Source: Streptococcus oralis (GTDB taxonomy: Bacteria > Bacillota > Bacilli > Lactobacillales > Streptococcaceae). Taken from it: 64,000 bases of DNA. Made by a program: the position numbers and the translations under genes. Each line of letters begins with the position of its first letter. Within the stretch, counting starts at the first letter, position 1. Below, in pieces: positions 17,018 through 27,507 of the stretch. The DNA lies in NCBI RefSeq assembly GCF_023611505.1, contig NZ_CP097843.1, forward strand, positions 1,054,001-1,118,000, read 5' to 3'. The notes under the pieces were generated by a model. It was not told where the DNA came from. It saw nothing but the letters and a program-made list of their open reading frames with translations, and searched no databases.

Positions 17018-17635
17018 CTACTTCCTATACTCGTTTATTCTATCAGCATATTCAGTCAAAAGATTTTTTGAATAAATTTTTTCATTACTTGAATTTCTAA
17101 CTTCTTTCCAAAGGATGGAAGCTACTTTTAGTTTATTCGAGTAATTGTGACTATTTTCGTCTGCACAGAAATCCTTTAGAAATTGGTTCCATTGACAAAC
17201 CGAATGATCATACTTGGCATAATCTGAATTTCCATGATAAACTTTTAGCATATCCTGTATTGTGAAACTCAAATCATTGTCGCTTTTTACTTTTCTCCAA
17301 GCAGTCGCCATATCGGCAGTAAATTTAAAGGGCGAAACATCTGTTAAAGTTGAGAAATATTCTCTAAAGTGTGCGTTAAAGGAGAATCCACATTCAAGTA
17401 AGGGCGTATCTAAGGTAACGACTTCTACTCGTTTCTTTTTCCTTTTTACTGTTGATTTTTTAATCAATTTCCCCTTAAAGTACTGCTTAATAATATCATT
17501 GAGTTCCTGTTTTGTACCTCTATATTCAAGCCCTAATGACTTGCATATCTGTGAAAGTTCATCCCGATACCAATAGTATTTGCTAAACTCATCAAACGAT
17601 GCGATTTTATCAAACTCAGGTCTGCTCTCTATCAA
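17018..17635 (-). CDS. SAP-domain protein (DUF6434-like)
   Basis: The 205-residue basic protein has a SAP-type helix-extended-helix at about 22-55 (ELSQICKSLGLEYRGTKQELNDIIKQYF), which commonly binds DNA or RNA. A lysine-rich linker follows, then a C-terminal domain with FSFNAHFREYFS and FTADMATAWRKVKSD, matching the DUF6434 pattern as I remember it. Translation starts at a TTG; GGAGG lies 8 nt upstream and no better ATG is near. The gene sits between the ADP-ribosylglycohydrolase and its broken copy. Confidence 0.75.
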   Translation of the reverse strand: MIESRPEFDKIASFDEFSKYYWYRDELSQICKSLGLEYRGTKQELNDIIKQYFKGKLIKKSTVKRKKKRVEVVTLDTPLLECGFSFNAHFREYFSTLTDVSPFKFTADMATAWRKVKSDNDLSFTIQDMLKVYHGNSDYAKYDHSVCQWNQFLKDFCADENSHNYSNKLKVASILWKEVRNSSNEKIYSKNLLTEYADRINEYRK

Positions 17636-17736
17636 TATAATACCTCCTTAAAAACAGTTTAGGTTTTCATTTCTAAATAATGGAGTTTTAGTTTCTTTAT
17701 TCTGAGGATTAGCTACGTTTCGCTAACAAACTCACA

Positions 17737-17760
17737 CACTCAGCGGTTCGGACTTACCGT
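17737..17760. repeat. short dispersed repeat, copy 1
   Basis: CACTCAGCGGTTCG (17737-17750), then three bases, then TTACCGTATC. The same pattern recurs at 20986-21012. Here the right half merges into the ADP-ribosylglycohydrolase relic. Confidence 0.6.
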
Positions 17761-17868
17761 ATCACCCGTGAAAAAACAATCCTCACGAAATAAAGGAAAA
17801 TCCTTCGTTTTAATATTGTTCCATTCGTAAACTGAACCTACAATGTCTCCAATAATTGCTCCTAGCAG
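17753..17868 (-). pseudogene. 5' relic of an ADP-ribosylglycohydrolase gene
   Basis: About 39 codons match the beginning of the intact gene at 16123-16977. They read LLGAIIGDIVGSVYEWNN, then IKTKDFPLFREDCFFTGDTV. The ATG has become CTG, the second aspartate of the FTDDTV motif is glycine, and the gene stops being recognisable at the short repeat at 17737-17750. The old ribosome binding site (AAGGAGG) now lies inside the end of the alpha/beta hydrolase gene. Confidence 0.8.
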
Positions 17869-18686
17869 GGTATTCCTCCTTGTGACATATCAGATTCATT
17901 ACACATTTCCAATGGTTCACTCTTTAAAAATGGTGCCACCAAATCAATCCACTCTTGAGGCAGGTAAGCTGACAAATAGCCGTGATTATAGCCCTTTGCT
18001 TCATACAAAATTGTATTTGAATGTAGCTGATGAAATAATTTCGCTGATTCTTTCACACAGTTCAATTCTTTTTCACCATAGATATACAGAACCTGAGCCT
18101 TGCTAGCAGAAATCATATCTTTCAGCTTGTAACATCCCATATAGGTTTTGTAAATGGTCACCAATGTTTTGACAGGCGTCCTTGGCAAATCCTCTAAATA
18201 ATAAGCTTTTATTTCCTCTGGATAAGCCAGTTTAGGATAGAGTTTGTTCATCATGCTTAACTGAAGTTTGCAAGAGAATTTATTGAACATCAGTTTACCA
18301 AATAGAGACACTAGAAAGATGCTGATTTTAGCTAAACTTGGTTGAGGAATACAGAGGCTTCCATCTATGATGGCCTTCTCAGCAATTTCACTGTCTAAAG
18401 ACAAAAGCTCCATGGCAATTTGACCACCAAGTGAAACACCACCGATTGCAAACAATTTCCCACCACAGTTTGCTTTGATATAGTCTAGAATCTCCAAAGC
18501 AGAATCTTCAGTAGAAACATAATCAAGTTGATATTCCTCGCCATGACCATTCAAAGTTGGTAGAATAATACGGTATTCTTTTGACAAGATTCGTGCTTGA
18601 CGAAGATAATTCCACCAAGAACTGCCACCACCATGTATCAGTAAAATAGGAGGCAAATTCTTATCACCAAATTCATGGAATTTCAT
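17862..18686 (-). CDS. alpha/beta hydrolase
   Basis: The 274-residue protein has an alpha/beta hydrolase fold: ILLIHGGGSSWWNY oxyanion region at about 14-27, nucleophile elbow GGVSLGGQ with serine near 99, and a likely catalytic histidine in YNHGYLS. A lid-like helical region lies between about 120 and 200. Substrate unknown. The C-terminus (MSQGGIPC) is encoded by the ribosome binding region of the broken ADP-ribosylglycohydrolase copy, so the natural end was probably replaced by the rearrangement. The catalytic core is complete. Confidence 0.75.
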   Translation of the reverse strand: MKFHEFGDKNLPPILLIHGGGSSWWNYLRQARILSKEYRIILPTLNGHGEEYQLDYVSTEDSALEILDYIKANCGGKLFAIGGVSLGGQIAMELLSLDSEIAEKAIIDGSLCIPQPSLAKISIFLVSLFGKLMFNKFSCKLQLSMMNKLYPKLAYPEEIKAYYLEDLPRTPVKTLVTIYKTYMGCYKLKDMISASKAQVLYIYGEKELNCVKESAKLFHQLHSNTILYEAKGYNHGYLSAYLPQEWIDLVAPFLKSEPLEMCNESDMSQGGIPC

Positions 18687-18840
18687 GTTTAAACTCCTTA
18701 CTGTAGGGCTTTCACTAGATAAATACTTGTTAAATCAGTTTGAACAAGCAGTGATGTCTCATCAAATAGAAAAGTCTCTAACATTGATTATCTAGAATGA
18801 CCACACGTTACTTTCAATAATGGATATCCTGATCTAAATT

Positions 18841-19584
18841 TTAAAATGTTGTTTCCTTACTAATTCTATTACTCGCCAATATAGTATAAATCAAATAACC
18901 AATAAAAATGATAATAAAAATAAGATTAATTTTTAACACAAAATAGAGATTTAACAAATTTGCGAACGCATGAAATAATATACAGTATCCCACAGATTTC
19001 GTTTGACGGTAAAGAAGCCCTAAAACAAAACTTAAAAATAATGTATATATAAAAAATAAAATAAAAGGAAATCCTTGATGACTTTCTCCAACTATAAACC
19101 ATAAAGGCAGATGCCAAATTCCCCAAATTGATCCTACAATCAAATTAGATTGCCAATAAGTATATTTTTTATCAAGTAAAGGTTGTAGTATACCTCTCCA
19201 TCCTAATTCTTCATGTCCGCCACCAAAAAAAATTAATTGAATAAAGAATAGTGGCATCAGATAAATGGATACTCCGTTTAATTCTAAGGAAGATACAGAA
19301 AATAGTATCAAAATTGCTAACAAATGAATAATGAAATAAATACTACTACTTTTTCTTTTAGTGAATACAAAATGTTTAAATTTTATATTATTCCTTTTCA
19401 AATAAAAGCCACTTGCAATAGCTGGACCAAGTGCACCTACTATATGTAACATTCTCCCTATAAATGTTTCTAATCCCAAAATATAAGATTGAGTAAAGAT
19501 GGCAAGAAGCCCCCAAGCTATATAAGTAATTCCAAATGTACAATAAAGATAATTTATTAAATTCTTTTTGTCAATTTCTGTCAT
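18841..19584 (-). CDS. CPBP family intramembrane protease
   Basis: The 247-residue protein has about seven hydrophobic helices and the CPBP (Abi) motifs: HEELGWRG near 121-128, then SNLIVGSIWGIWHLPLWF near 145-162. The paired glutamates and the later histidine are the metal or catalytic residues of the Rce1-like fold. Members process or protect against peptides, often bacteriocins, in streptococci. The gene is more AT-rich than its neighbours, a sign of separate origin. An AAGGAAG site precedes the ATG. Confidence 0.8.
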   Translation of the reverse strand: MTEIDKKNLINYLYCTFGITYIAWGLLAIFTQSYILGLETFIGRMLHIVGALGPAIASGFYLKRNNIKFKHFVFTKRKSSSIYFIIHLLAILILFSVSSLELNGVSIYLMPLFFIQLIFFGGGHEELGWRGILQPLLDKKYTYWQSNLIVGSIWGIWHLPLWFIVGESHQGFPFILFFIYTLFLSFVLGLLYRQTKSVGYCILFHAFANLLNLYFVLKINLIFIIIFIGYLIYTILASNRISKETTF

Positions 19585-19676
19585 TTTATCTTCCTTATTT
19601 TGATTATTTTATATGTAATATTTGTTACTGCTTCTTAGTTGCTCTCGATTATAACTACCTATATTCTATCATAAAA

Positions 19677-19706
19677 ACACAAAAAAGCCTTACAATCAAG
19701 GCTTTT
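19677..19706 (-). terminator. terminator of the S51 peptidase gene
   Basis: AAAAGCCTT and AAGGCTTTT form a 9-bp stem with a 6-nt loop, followed on the minus strand by six T. It lies about 55 nt past the peptidase stop. Confidence 0.8.
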
Positions 19707-19762
19707 CGTTATTCATTTCGTCAATACTTTAGCTTCGTAGATTCAAATTCGCATGATTAGAA

Positions 19763-20371
19763 TTAGTCAATTTTCTCTATAATGTTCCCAAATTTATCCA
19801 AGACAAGACAGGAATGATCATTTAGTGGAATTATGGGAACGTTAACGAGTTCTTCAGCTCTATCCTTATTTGCTTTATCATTCCATGAATCATAATGGAC
19901 ACTAATTAAAAACTGACTAAAGAGTCCTAATCCATCTTTTATCTTTATCTGATGATCTGAATTATCATTAGGTGAGACATAGACTTTTTCTCCTAATAAT
20001 AGGGCTCCTGCAGAAAACCCTATAACTTTTGCCCCTTTATTAAGCATATGATCGATATAATTTTTGAACTCCTGATTGACATAAGTAGCTATATATTTTT
20101 CCGTATTTCCTCCACCGATGATGATTAGATCAGCATCTAAATAGCTATCAAAATCAATCTGCTCAGTGTCCAAAAGTAAGTAATCAGTGTTTAGATTAGT
20201 AAATTGACTTTGGAAAACTTCCGTGTACTTTTTCATATAGGGTTGCCAATTATCTCGAAAAACTGTAAAAATAACAATTCTTTCAATCTTGCTTGATAAT
20301 ACAATTTTATCAACAATGGTATATTTCGTTATTGGGGGATTCCCACCCATCAAAAAAATTTGTTCTTTCAA
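19763..20371 (-). CDS. S51 peptidase (peptidase E-like)
   Basis: The 202-residue protein has the S51 / class I glutamine-amidotransferase-like layout: LIIIGGGNTEKYI, then the nucleophile elbow KVIGFSAGALLLGE with serine near 120, and a catalytic histidine candidate in SVHYDSWND. Members hydrolyse Asp-X dipeptides or related amides in the cytoplasm. The start codon is TTG at 20371; the first strand (IFLMGGN) would be cut by a later ATG. It lies downstream of the acetyltransferase gene, same strand. Confidence 0.75.
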   Translation of the reverse strand: MKEQIFLMGGNPPITKYTIVDKIVLSSKIERIVIFTVFRDNWQPYMKKYTEVFQSQFTNLNTDYLLLDTEQIDFDSYLDADLIIIGGGNTEKYIATYVNQEFKNYIDHMLNKGAKVIGFSAGALLLGEKVYVSPNDNSDHQIKIKDGLGLFSQFLISVHYDSWNDKANKDRAEELVNVPIIPLNDHSCLVLDKFGNIIEKID

Positions 20372-20428
20372 GTTAACACACTTTCTAAAGATACATAAAG
20401 TTTAAACAAGTTTATTCACGTTTCTAAA

Positions 20429-20857
20429 TTATAATTTTTTCTTAAAATGAATAATTCTATTTGCCTCCTGAAATCCAATATTGAGATGAAATCTTATAGA
20501 ATCCGTATTCGTTAAAGTACAGTCACTTGCAAATTCTTTACATCCTTTATTTTTCGCCCATTCCTCACATTTTGTACAGAGATTTTTAGCAATATCCTTT
20601 AAACGATATTCCTCGTCGACAATAATCCCTTCTAAGAATCCAACAGGACTATATTTACAACTTTCAACATAATCAAATCTGAGTGAACATACTGCTAGAC
20701 CAACAATTGTGTCACCTTCAACTTCAGTAAAGATTGCAGTATTTTTGCCATTCGTATATCTTTTTACTTCATCAATAGCTTCTTTATCGGTCAATTGGGG
20801 CCATAATTGTTTCATTAGTTTAGCCGTTTTTATAGAATCTTTTGTTATTCCATCCAT
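20429..20857 (-). CDS. GNAT acetyltransferase, AAC(6')-I-like
   Basis: The 142-residue protein resembles aminoglycoside 6'-N-acetyltransferases of the AAC(6')-I group: KQLWPQLTDKEAIDEV at the start, SPVGFLEGIIVDEEYR, CEEWAKNKGCKEFASDCTLTN, and FHLNIGFQEANRIIHF at the end. The acetyl-CoA loop, normally R-x-x-G-x-A, reads RLKDIA, so the first glycine is aspartate. This may weaken cofactor binding. Start at 20857, with GGAGG 8 nt upstream. It could be a housekeeping acetyltransferase of the same shape; resistance is not implied by sequence alone. Confidence 0.7.
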   Translation of the reverse strand: MDGITKDSIKTAKLMKQLWPQLTDKEAIDEVKRYTNGKNTAIFTEVEGDTIVGLAVCSLRFDYVESCKYSPVGFLEGIIVDEEYRLKDIAKNLCTKCEEWAKNKGCKEFASDCTLTNTDSIRFHLNIGFQEANRIIHFKKKL

Positions 20858-20960
20858 ATTGATGTTCCTCCGCAAATTACAAGCAAATGTTTCGAATCAT
20901 GCTGTTACTTTGTTACTCATTGATTGATACCAATACCATCCTCTTCTACTTTTCGACTGT

Positions 20961-21069
20961 CTCAGATCGGAAGAGCAGAGCCACGCACTCAGCGGTTCGC
21001 TGTTACCGTATCGTTTAGTCGTAAACTCCTTACTCTACGACGTCTATCCCATGGGCAGAACATCTGCTT
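20961..21069. other. scrambled non-coding junction
   Basis: This 109-base stretch between the acetyltransferase and the rRNA methyltransferase has no gene. It contains a 13-base string (20964-20976) identical to the common Illumina adapter stem, and a second copy (20986-20999) of the CACTCAGCGGTTCG repeat found at 17737. It looks like a recombination junction or a sequencing artefact. Confidence 0.5.
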
Positions 21070-22452
<1,383 letters not shown>

Positions 22453-22464
22453 CTATCGGCCGAC

Positions 22465-22525
22465 AAAAAAAGACGGCAACATTTCTGCTACCATCTATTA
22501 TATCATGAAATGACCTAAGCACCAA
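22465..22525 (-). promoter_or_regulatory. rlmCD promoter overlapping an upstream terminator
   Basis: TTGGTG (22520-22525) and TATAAT (22497-22502) are spaced 17 bp. Just downstream, GATGGTAGCA and TGTTGCCGTC (22472-22495) form a 10-bp stem with a 4-nt loop and seven T. Initiation near 22490 would start inside the stem. Reads coming from the DUF1002 gene would be terminated, while rlmCD transcripts would escape. Confidence 0.65.
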
Positions 22526-23489
22526 AACTCTTGAAGAAGTTGACAATGGCTTGCCAAAGGGAGCTAAAAAAGTTGCCCCCCTCTTCTAACGCTTTATTGG
22601 CATCAAAGTTGAGGTTGATATTTTTAAAACTATCTCCAGCTTGGGAAACGATGCTTTCCTTGAGGTCATTTAGGGTTTTAGTGAAATCAGCATTGTTCAA
22701 AATGTCGCTCTTTGAGAGGTTTAGGGCAAAATTGATGATGATATTGACCTGGTTTCCTGTTATAACCTGATCAAGTTTGTAGTTTTTTAGCGTATCTTCA
22801 ACGATTTTGCGGACATCTTCTTCTGTCAGATTTCCTTTTGCTTCTTTTGCCTTTGCGATTCCTGCCTTGATATCTGTCATAGCCGCATTGAGCTTATTAG
22901 CATCGTATCCTGACTTGTCCTTGTTTTCAGCATTGATTTCGGACAAGGCTTTTAGTTCTTCTTGGGCCAAGTCTTTATTGGCTTGCGGTACTTTAGCACC
23001 ATTGGCCTCTAACGAGTAGTAAATCCCTGCTAGGGCGCTTTCTCCTGTAACTGGAATAGGAGCTGCAACTGTGATTTTGGCATGCTCCACTCCAAGAGTC
23101 ACAGCTGCGTTACGGTACATATCCTGCGTCACCTTGGTGATATTTTCAGGCGTTTCAATCTTGACCTCTAGAGGCGATTTGTCACCCAGCTTTTGAATCT
23201 TGGCCGACGAATAGAGCTGTAAACTAGCATCATTAGCCACATTCATGATTTTCGAATAGATATCAGGTGTCATGGTTTTGATATCTTTGGTATCTTTCGA
23301 TGCGTCATAACCAAGTTTGCTAAGTGTTTGATTTTTTTGGTCTTCAGTTAGCGAAGAGCCAAGAACATATTCAGGTTGTACATAGGTTTCATCGATTACT
23401 TTTTGAACATCGGTTGCTGCGTGGACACTCGTCATAGCTGTTGCTGCCCACAAAACTGCAGCGCTTGTTAGAAAAAGTTTCTTTCTCAT
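22515..23489 (-). CDS. DUF1002 secreted protein
   Basis: The 324-residue protein has a Sec signal peptide (MRKKLFLTSAAVLWAATAM, cleavage after VHA near residue 24) and a full DUF1002 domain similar to B. subtilis YpuA: VLGSSLTEDQKNQTLSKLG, then AAVTLGVEHAKITVAAPIPVTGESALAG. The C-terminus ends with an amphipathic segment FFSSLWQAIVNFFKSFGA. It would be exported to the wall zone. Function in the family is unknown; YpuA is linked to envelope stress. A Pmp23-like wall protein is encoded upstream. A GGAGGG site precedes the ATG. Confidence 0.85.
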   Translation of the reverse strand: MRKKLFLTSAAVLWAATAMTSVHAATDVQKVIDETYVQPEYVLGSSLTEDQKNQTLSKLGYDASKDTKDIKTMTPDIYSKIMNVANDASLQLYSSAKIQKLGDKSPLEVKIETPENITKVTQDMYRNAAVTLGVEHAKITVAAPIPVTGESALAGIYYSLEANGAKVPQANKDLAQEELKALSEINAENKDKSGYDANKLNAAMTDIKAGIAKAKEAKGNLTEEDVRKIVEDTLKNYKLDQVITGNQVNIIINFALNLSKSDILNNADFTKTLNDLKESIVSQAGDSFKNINLNFDANKALEEGGNFFSSLWQAIVNFFKSFGA

Positions 23490-23575
23490 AGGGTATTCCC
23501 TCCTTTACCTTTCTAGGGTAATAAAACATTCTTAAAGAAAGCTTATAGTGAAAAACACCTGGTAAAACCAGATGT

Positions 23576-24178
23576 TTAGAAGAAATTAAAGAATTTCATG
23601 ATATACAGGTTAAAACGTACCTGTCTGGAGTAGTAATAGTTTCCTCCATTTTCGTAGAGTTCGGCTCCATGAAAGATAGAAATAGGGGTGATATAGGTGT
23701 AGGTCTTCCCCGTGGTATTCCCAAGGATTGGAGCGACTGTTTCTCGGGAATAACGCTTGGCTAGAGCTAGTGTATTTTCCTTACCATTCTGAGCGATAAA
23801 GTCTATATAGGCAGGTCCAAAATTATAGGCTTGAACGGCGGTCCAGACATCTACTCCTTTGCTCTGTGCTAAATAGAGGTTATCGGTTAGAGTTTGAATC
23901 CCTTGGCGAATACTAGAGGCGTTGTCATTGATGGTATTGGTAGCGCCACTAGCAGACTCACTAGACTGCATGACATCCCGCTCTTTTCCTTTCGTTTCGG
24001 TATAAATCATAGCGAGAACTAACTCTTCATTGGCTGGAGTATCTCTTTCACTGAGGATTTCCCGAACCATAGGTTGATAGGTCATGACTTGCTTTACATC
24101 CTGACGAATGTGATAGGCTTTGTATCCAGCAAAAAGGAGGACTGCTAGCACTAGCATTCTTCTTATAAATTTAAACAT
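23576..24178 (-). CDS. pmp23: Pmp23-like lysozyme-fold cell-wall protein
   Basis: The 200-residue protein has an N-terminal membrane anchor (about 5-22) and a lysozyme-like (CwlT/GH23-related) domain. Seen are [21 protein letters not shown] with the probable catalytic glutamate near 62, [15 protein letters not shown], and [17 protein letters not shown]. Length and gene position match pneumococcal Pmp23, a membrane-bound peptidoglycan glycosidase needed for a stable division ring. It would act outside the membrane at the septum. The stop of the 24178-25152 gene touches its ATG, so the two are co-transcribed. Confidence 0.8.
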   Translation of the reverse strand: MFKFIRRMLVLAVLLFAGYKAYHIRQDVKQVMTYQPMVREILSERDTPANEELVLAMIYTETKGKERDVMQSSESASGATNTINDNASSIRQGIQTLTDNLYLAQSKGVDVWTAVQAYNFGPAYIDFIAQNGKENTLALAKRYSRETVAPILGNTTGKTYTYITPISIFHGAELYENGGNYYYSRQVRFNLYIMKFFNFF

Positions 24179-25152
24179 TATTTACTTTGAATATCCTCAA
24201 TATTTTTGATTAAGATAGAATAGGTTCCATTGTCATTTTGGATAAACTCAACAGATTCTGCGTCTTGGTATACATTATTAGGAACGATGAGTTCAATTCC
24301 GTTTGACAAGGAAAGTTTTTGGTTTTCAAATTTCTTGAGCTGACGACTGGCATCAATTTCATCAAACTGGACTGGTTCGGGTACGGCTTCCTTGACTTGG
24401 TCGATAAAGCTCAAACGAGCTGTTAGATTGTTATCAAAAAGGTCATTCGCCAATTTTTCAGGAGACAATTCATTGCTTTCTTCTAAATTATTGAAAATCG
24501 CTGATTTGACCTTGGATTGAAACTGAAAATCATCTGTGTTAAAGGACTCTGCAATTCTCTGGGCTGTTTTTTCCAGTTCCTTGATGGATTTTTTTGGCGA
24601 AATCTTAGGGGCAACAGCTAGGAGATTTTCTGAAAAGTAGTTCAAAAAAGTCCCATTATACTTGATGCGTTTTTCGATGAGATGGTACTTGCGACTTTGA
24701 AGATTGACCACCAAGGCCTCATCAGCCCCCGTTCCAAATCCAGGCAAGTTATTCTGAGTTAGCTTGATTGGATTATCAACTTCTCCACCGAGGTGGGTCA
24801 AAGTCTCACGTAGAGCAATTCGTAAGAAAGCGAAATGCTCTACACCTTCTTTAGAAAACTGAACAAAAACCAAGTCATTGGTCTTGAGATTTTCTGAAAT
24901 ACTAAACTCCTCTTTCCAAAGATTAGCCAGTGTTACCGAAGTCTCCAACAAATCGTCTGAGATGTGATTGAAGAAGGGATTTTCTTCTTCGAAAATCCCT
25001 GTCTTGGCTTCATCTGAATACACACGTTCAATTTTTTTGCGCAGGTATTCTTCGATTTTTGGCGTGATATTGAGAAACTTATCCGCTAGGAACAACTCGG
25101 TATCATCTGGGCTGAACTGATGGATAATGGCTTTCTTAATATAAATGTCCAT
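24178..25152 (-). CDS. nucleoid-associated protein, NdpA/YejK-like
   Basis: The 324-residue protein fits the 37-kDa nucleoid-associated family: [20 protein letters not shown] at the start, [35 protein letters not shown], and the C-terminal [19 protein letters not shown]. It is a cytoplasmic, probably DNA-associated protein. Start at 25152, with GAGGACT upstream; an in-frame ATG 11 codons earlier would reach into glyA. It follows glyA with a 7-base gap. Confidence 0.8.
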   Translation of the reverse strand: MDIYIKKAIIHQFSPDDTELFLADKFLNITPKIEEYLRKKIERVYSDEAKTGIFEEENPFFNHISDDLLETSVTLANLWKEEFSISENLKTNDLVFVQFSKEGVEHFAFLRIALRETLTHLGGEVDNPIKLTQNNLPGFGTGADEALVVNLQSRKYHLIEKRIKYNGTFLNYFSENLLAVAPKISPKKSIKELEKTAQRIAESFNTDDFQFQSKVKSAIFNNLEESNELSPEKLANDLFDNNLTARLSFIDQVKEAVPEPVQFDEIDASRQLKKFENQKLSLSNGIELIVPNNVYQDAESVEFIQNDNGTYSILIKNIEDIQSK

Positions 25153-25159
25153 AAAAGTT

Positions 25160-26416
25160 TTAGTCCTCGTATAATGGGAAGGCATCTGTCAACGCTTTGA
25201 CTTCGCTTCTCACTTCTTCTAAGACAGCTTCATTTTCTGCATTCTTAAGGGTTTTAATGATGAGTTCAGCTACTTTACGGCTTTCTTCTTCACCAAATCC
25301 ACGTGCAGTGATGGCTGCAGATCCGATACGAATCCCACTTGTTTTAAATGGTGACAAAGTTTCGTAAGGGATTGAGTTTTTATTTAGAGTAATATTGACT
25401 TCATCCAGCAAGTTTTGAGCCACTTTTCCGTTTTCAACAACCTTAGTAACATCAACTAAGAAGAGGTGGTTTTCAGTTCCGCCAGAAATGATACGGAAAT
25501 CAGGGTCTTGCAAGAAGACTTCAACCATAGCCTTGCTGTTTTTGATGACATTAGCAGCATATTCCTTGAAGGCTGGATCTAAAACTTCTTTGAAAGAAAC
25601 CGCCTTAGCCGCCACAACATGTTCCAAAGGACCGCCTTGAATACCAGGGAAAATAGCTGAATTGATTTTCTTAGCTAGGTCCTCATCATTTGTCAAAATC
25701 AAACCACCACGAGGTCCACGAAGGGTTTTGTGGGTCGTTGTTGTCGTGATATGAGCATATGGCACTGGGCTTGGGTGAAGACCAGCTGCAACCAAACCAG
25801 CGATATGAGCCATGTCCACCATGAGCTTAGCTCCAACAGCGTCTGCAATTTCACGGAATTTTGAAAAGTCGATAATTTGTGAATAGGCTGAAGCACCTGC
25901 TACAATCAGTTTTGGTTTTACTTCTTGGGCTTGTTTCAAAATAGCATCAAAGTCCAAGAGTTCTGTTTCAGGATCCACACTATAAGAAACAAAGTTGTAG
26001 GTTTGACCAGAGAAGCTGACAGGAGCTCCGTGGGTCAAGTGTCCACCTGCAGCCAAATCCATCCCCATAACCGTATCACCTGGTTCAATCAAGGCCATGT
26101 AAGCAGCACAGTTTGCTTGACTTCCTGAGTGGGGTTGGACATTGGCAAATTTTGCACCGAAAATTTCTTTCGCGCGTTCAATAGCCAGAGTCTCTACAAC
26201 GTCCACCACATCTGTACCACCGTAATAACGGCGTCCTGGGTAACCTTCGGCATATTTGTTCGTCAAGATAGACCCTTGAGCCGCCATAACAGCCTTGGAA
26301 ACCACGTTTTCCGAAGCAATCAACTCAATGTTGTTTTGTTGGCGTTCTTCTTCTTTGGCAATAGCATTCCAGAGATCAGCATCGTATGCTTTAAAATCAT
26401 CTTTGTCAAAAATCAT
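25160..26416 (-). CDS. glyA: serine hydroxymethyltransferase
   Basis: The 418-residue enzyme converts serine and tetrahydrofolate to glycine and 5,10-methylene-tetrahydrofolate, feeding one-carbon units to purines and thymidylate. Clear SHMT motifs: [14 protein letters not shown] near the N-terminus, [22 protein letters not shown], the PLP lysine in [15 protein letters not shown] near 230, and [18 protein letters not shown]. Length is typical. It opens a run of co-directional housekeeping genes and is followed at 7 bases by the nucleoid-associated protein gene. Confidence 0.97.
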   Translation of the reverse strand: MIFDKDDFKAYDADLWNAIAKEEERQQNNIELIASENVVSKAVMAAQGSILTNKYAEGYPGRRYYGGTDVVDVVETLAIERAKEIFGAKFANVQPHSGSQANCAAYMALIEPGDTVMGMDLAAGGHLTHGAPVSFSGQTYNFVSYSVDPETELLDFDAILKQAQEVKPKLIVAGASAYSQIIDFSKFREIADAVGAKLMVDMAHIAGLVAAGLHPSPVPYAHITTTTTHKTLRGPRGGLILTNDEDLAKKINSAIFPGIQGGPLEHVVAAKAVSFKEVLDPAFKEYAANVIKNSKAMVEVFLQDPDFRIISGGTENHLFLVDVTKVVENGKVAQNLLDEVNITLNKNSIPYETLSPFKTSGIRIGSAAITARGFGEEESRKVAELIIKTLKNAENEAVLEEVRSEVKALTDAFPLYED

Positions 26417-26471
26417 AGGTCTTCTCCTTTATAGTGTGACTGGTCCTTTAGTTTATTTTACAAAAACCAAA

Positions 26472-26903
26472 CTAAAAGATGCGAATAAACCGTTTTTGCA
26501 CTTTATCACAAGTATAACCAACTTTTTCATAAAATGCATGAGCACCCAGACGATGATCGGCAGAGTTTAGGCGGATAAACCCATAACCACGTCTTTTTGC
26601 TTCCTGATCCAACCCTTGCAGTAAGCTTTTACCGATACCTTGCCCTTGAGCTTGAGGCGAAACCGCTAAGCCTAAGATATTGAATCCTGCTTTGGAATAG
26701 AGGGATTCATAAACTTCAGCATGGACATATCCAAGCAAGATATGACTAGCTGCATCCTCATAACCAAGTAGGAAATGATGGGAATCCTGAGACAGTCTAG
26801 CTAGTTGACTAGCTGTGTCCTCTGGACTAAAAGAGTAGCCCAAAGCCTCTTTGTTAATCTCACATATAGCATTCACATCTGTTTCTTGCAAATCTCTGAG
26901 CAT
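26472..26903 (-). CDS. GNAT acetyltransferase
   Basis: The 143-residue protein has a normal GNAT fold with the acetyl-CoA loop QGQGIGKSLLQGL after the strand FNILGLAVSPQA, and a C-terminal GAHAFYEKVGYTCDKVQKRF. The gene lies directly after the threonylcarbamoyl-AMP synthase gene, whose stop (TGA at 26905-26907) comes just before this ATG, so translation is coupled. GAGGAGG precedes the start, which excludes an upstream in-frame start. Substrate unknown; by position it might act near the translation factor genes. Confidence 0.8.
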   Translation of the reverse strand: MLRDLQETDVNAICEINKEALGYSFSPEDTASQLARLSQDSHHFLLGYEDAASHILLGYVHAEVYESLYSKAGFNILGLAVSPQAQGQGIGKSLLQGLDQEAKRRGYGFIRLNSADHRLGAHAFYEKVGYTCDKVQKRFIRIF

Positions 26904-26904
26904 C

Positions 26905-27507
26905 TCATTCCTCCTCAAAAGAAATCTCTGGCAACTGTGCAAGAATATCTTCTCGCTTAAACGCCCCTTGGCGTAGGATTTTCACCTTGTCTCCAGACAA
27001 ATCCAAAATCGTCGAATCCTGTCCAGTTAGAAAAGCATCATCCTCCAGACCCAAAACCTCTTGGTCAAAATCCTCTAGAATTTGAGCAAAGGTCACTCCA
27101 CTCGCCTGACCTGAAATATTGGCAGACGGCCCAATCAAAGGTCCTGTCTCTCGAATCAAATCCAGTGTAATGGGGTGACTCGGCATCCGAAATCCCACCG
27201 TTGAAAGACCAGAATTGACCCAAAAGGGAACTCTGTCATTGGCTTCGAGGATAATGGTCAAGGGACCCGGTAAAAAGGTCTCTACAAGTTTTTGTAGATA
27301 AGTTGGCTGATTCTTTGAAAAGTGCAAGATATCCTCTAGAGAGGCAACATTAAGGTTAAGAGCCTTATCTCTGGGACGACGTTTGAGTTGGTAAACATGG
27401 TCCACTGCTTTTTCATCTAGAGCTTTGGCAAAGAGACCATAAACTGTCTCAGTAGGTAAGACAACTGCCCCCCCTTTTTCCAACTCTTGTCTAATCCTGT
27501 CCATCAT
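26905..27507 (-). CDS. L-threonylcarbamoyladenylate synthase (Sua5/YciO/YrdC family)
   Basis: The 200-residue protein makes threonylcarbamoyl-AMP from threonine, bicarbonate and ATP, the first step of t6A37 tRNA modification. The YrdC core is clear: GGAVVLPTETVYGLFAKAL, KRRPRDKALNLNVASLED (KxR motif), FLPGPLTIILEAN, GFRMPSHPI and GPLIGPSANISGQASG. It lacks the extra Sua5 domain. The start lies within the end of prmC (16-base overlap); two adjacent ATGs (27507, 27504) are possible. Confidence 0.85.
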   Translation of the reverse strand: MMDRIRQELEKGGAVVLPTETVYGLFAKALDEKAVDHVYQLKRRPRDKALNLNVASLEDILHFSKNQPTYLQKLVETFLPGPLTIILEANDRVPFWVNSGLSTVGFRMPSHPITLDLIRETGPLIGPSANISGQASGVTFAQILEDFDQEVLGLEDDAFLTGQDSTILDLSGDKVKILRQGAFKREDILAQLPEISFEEE

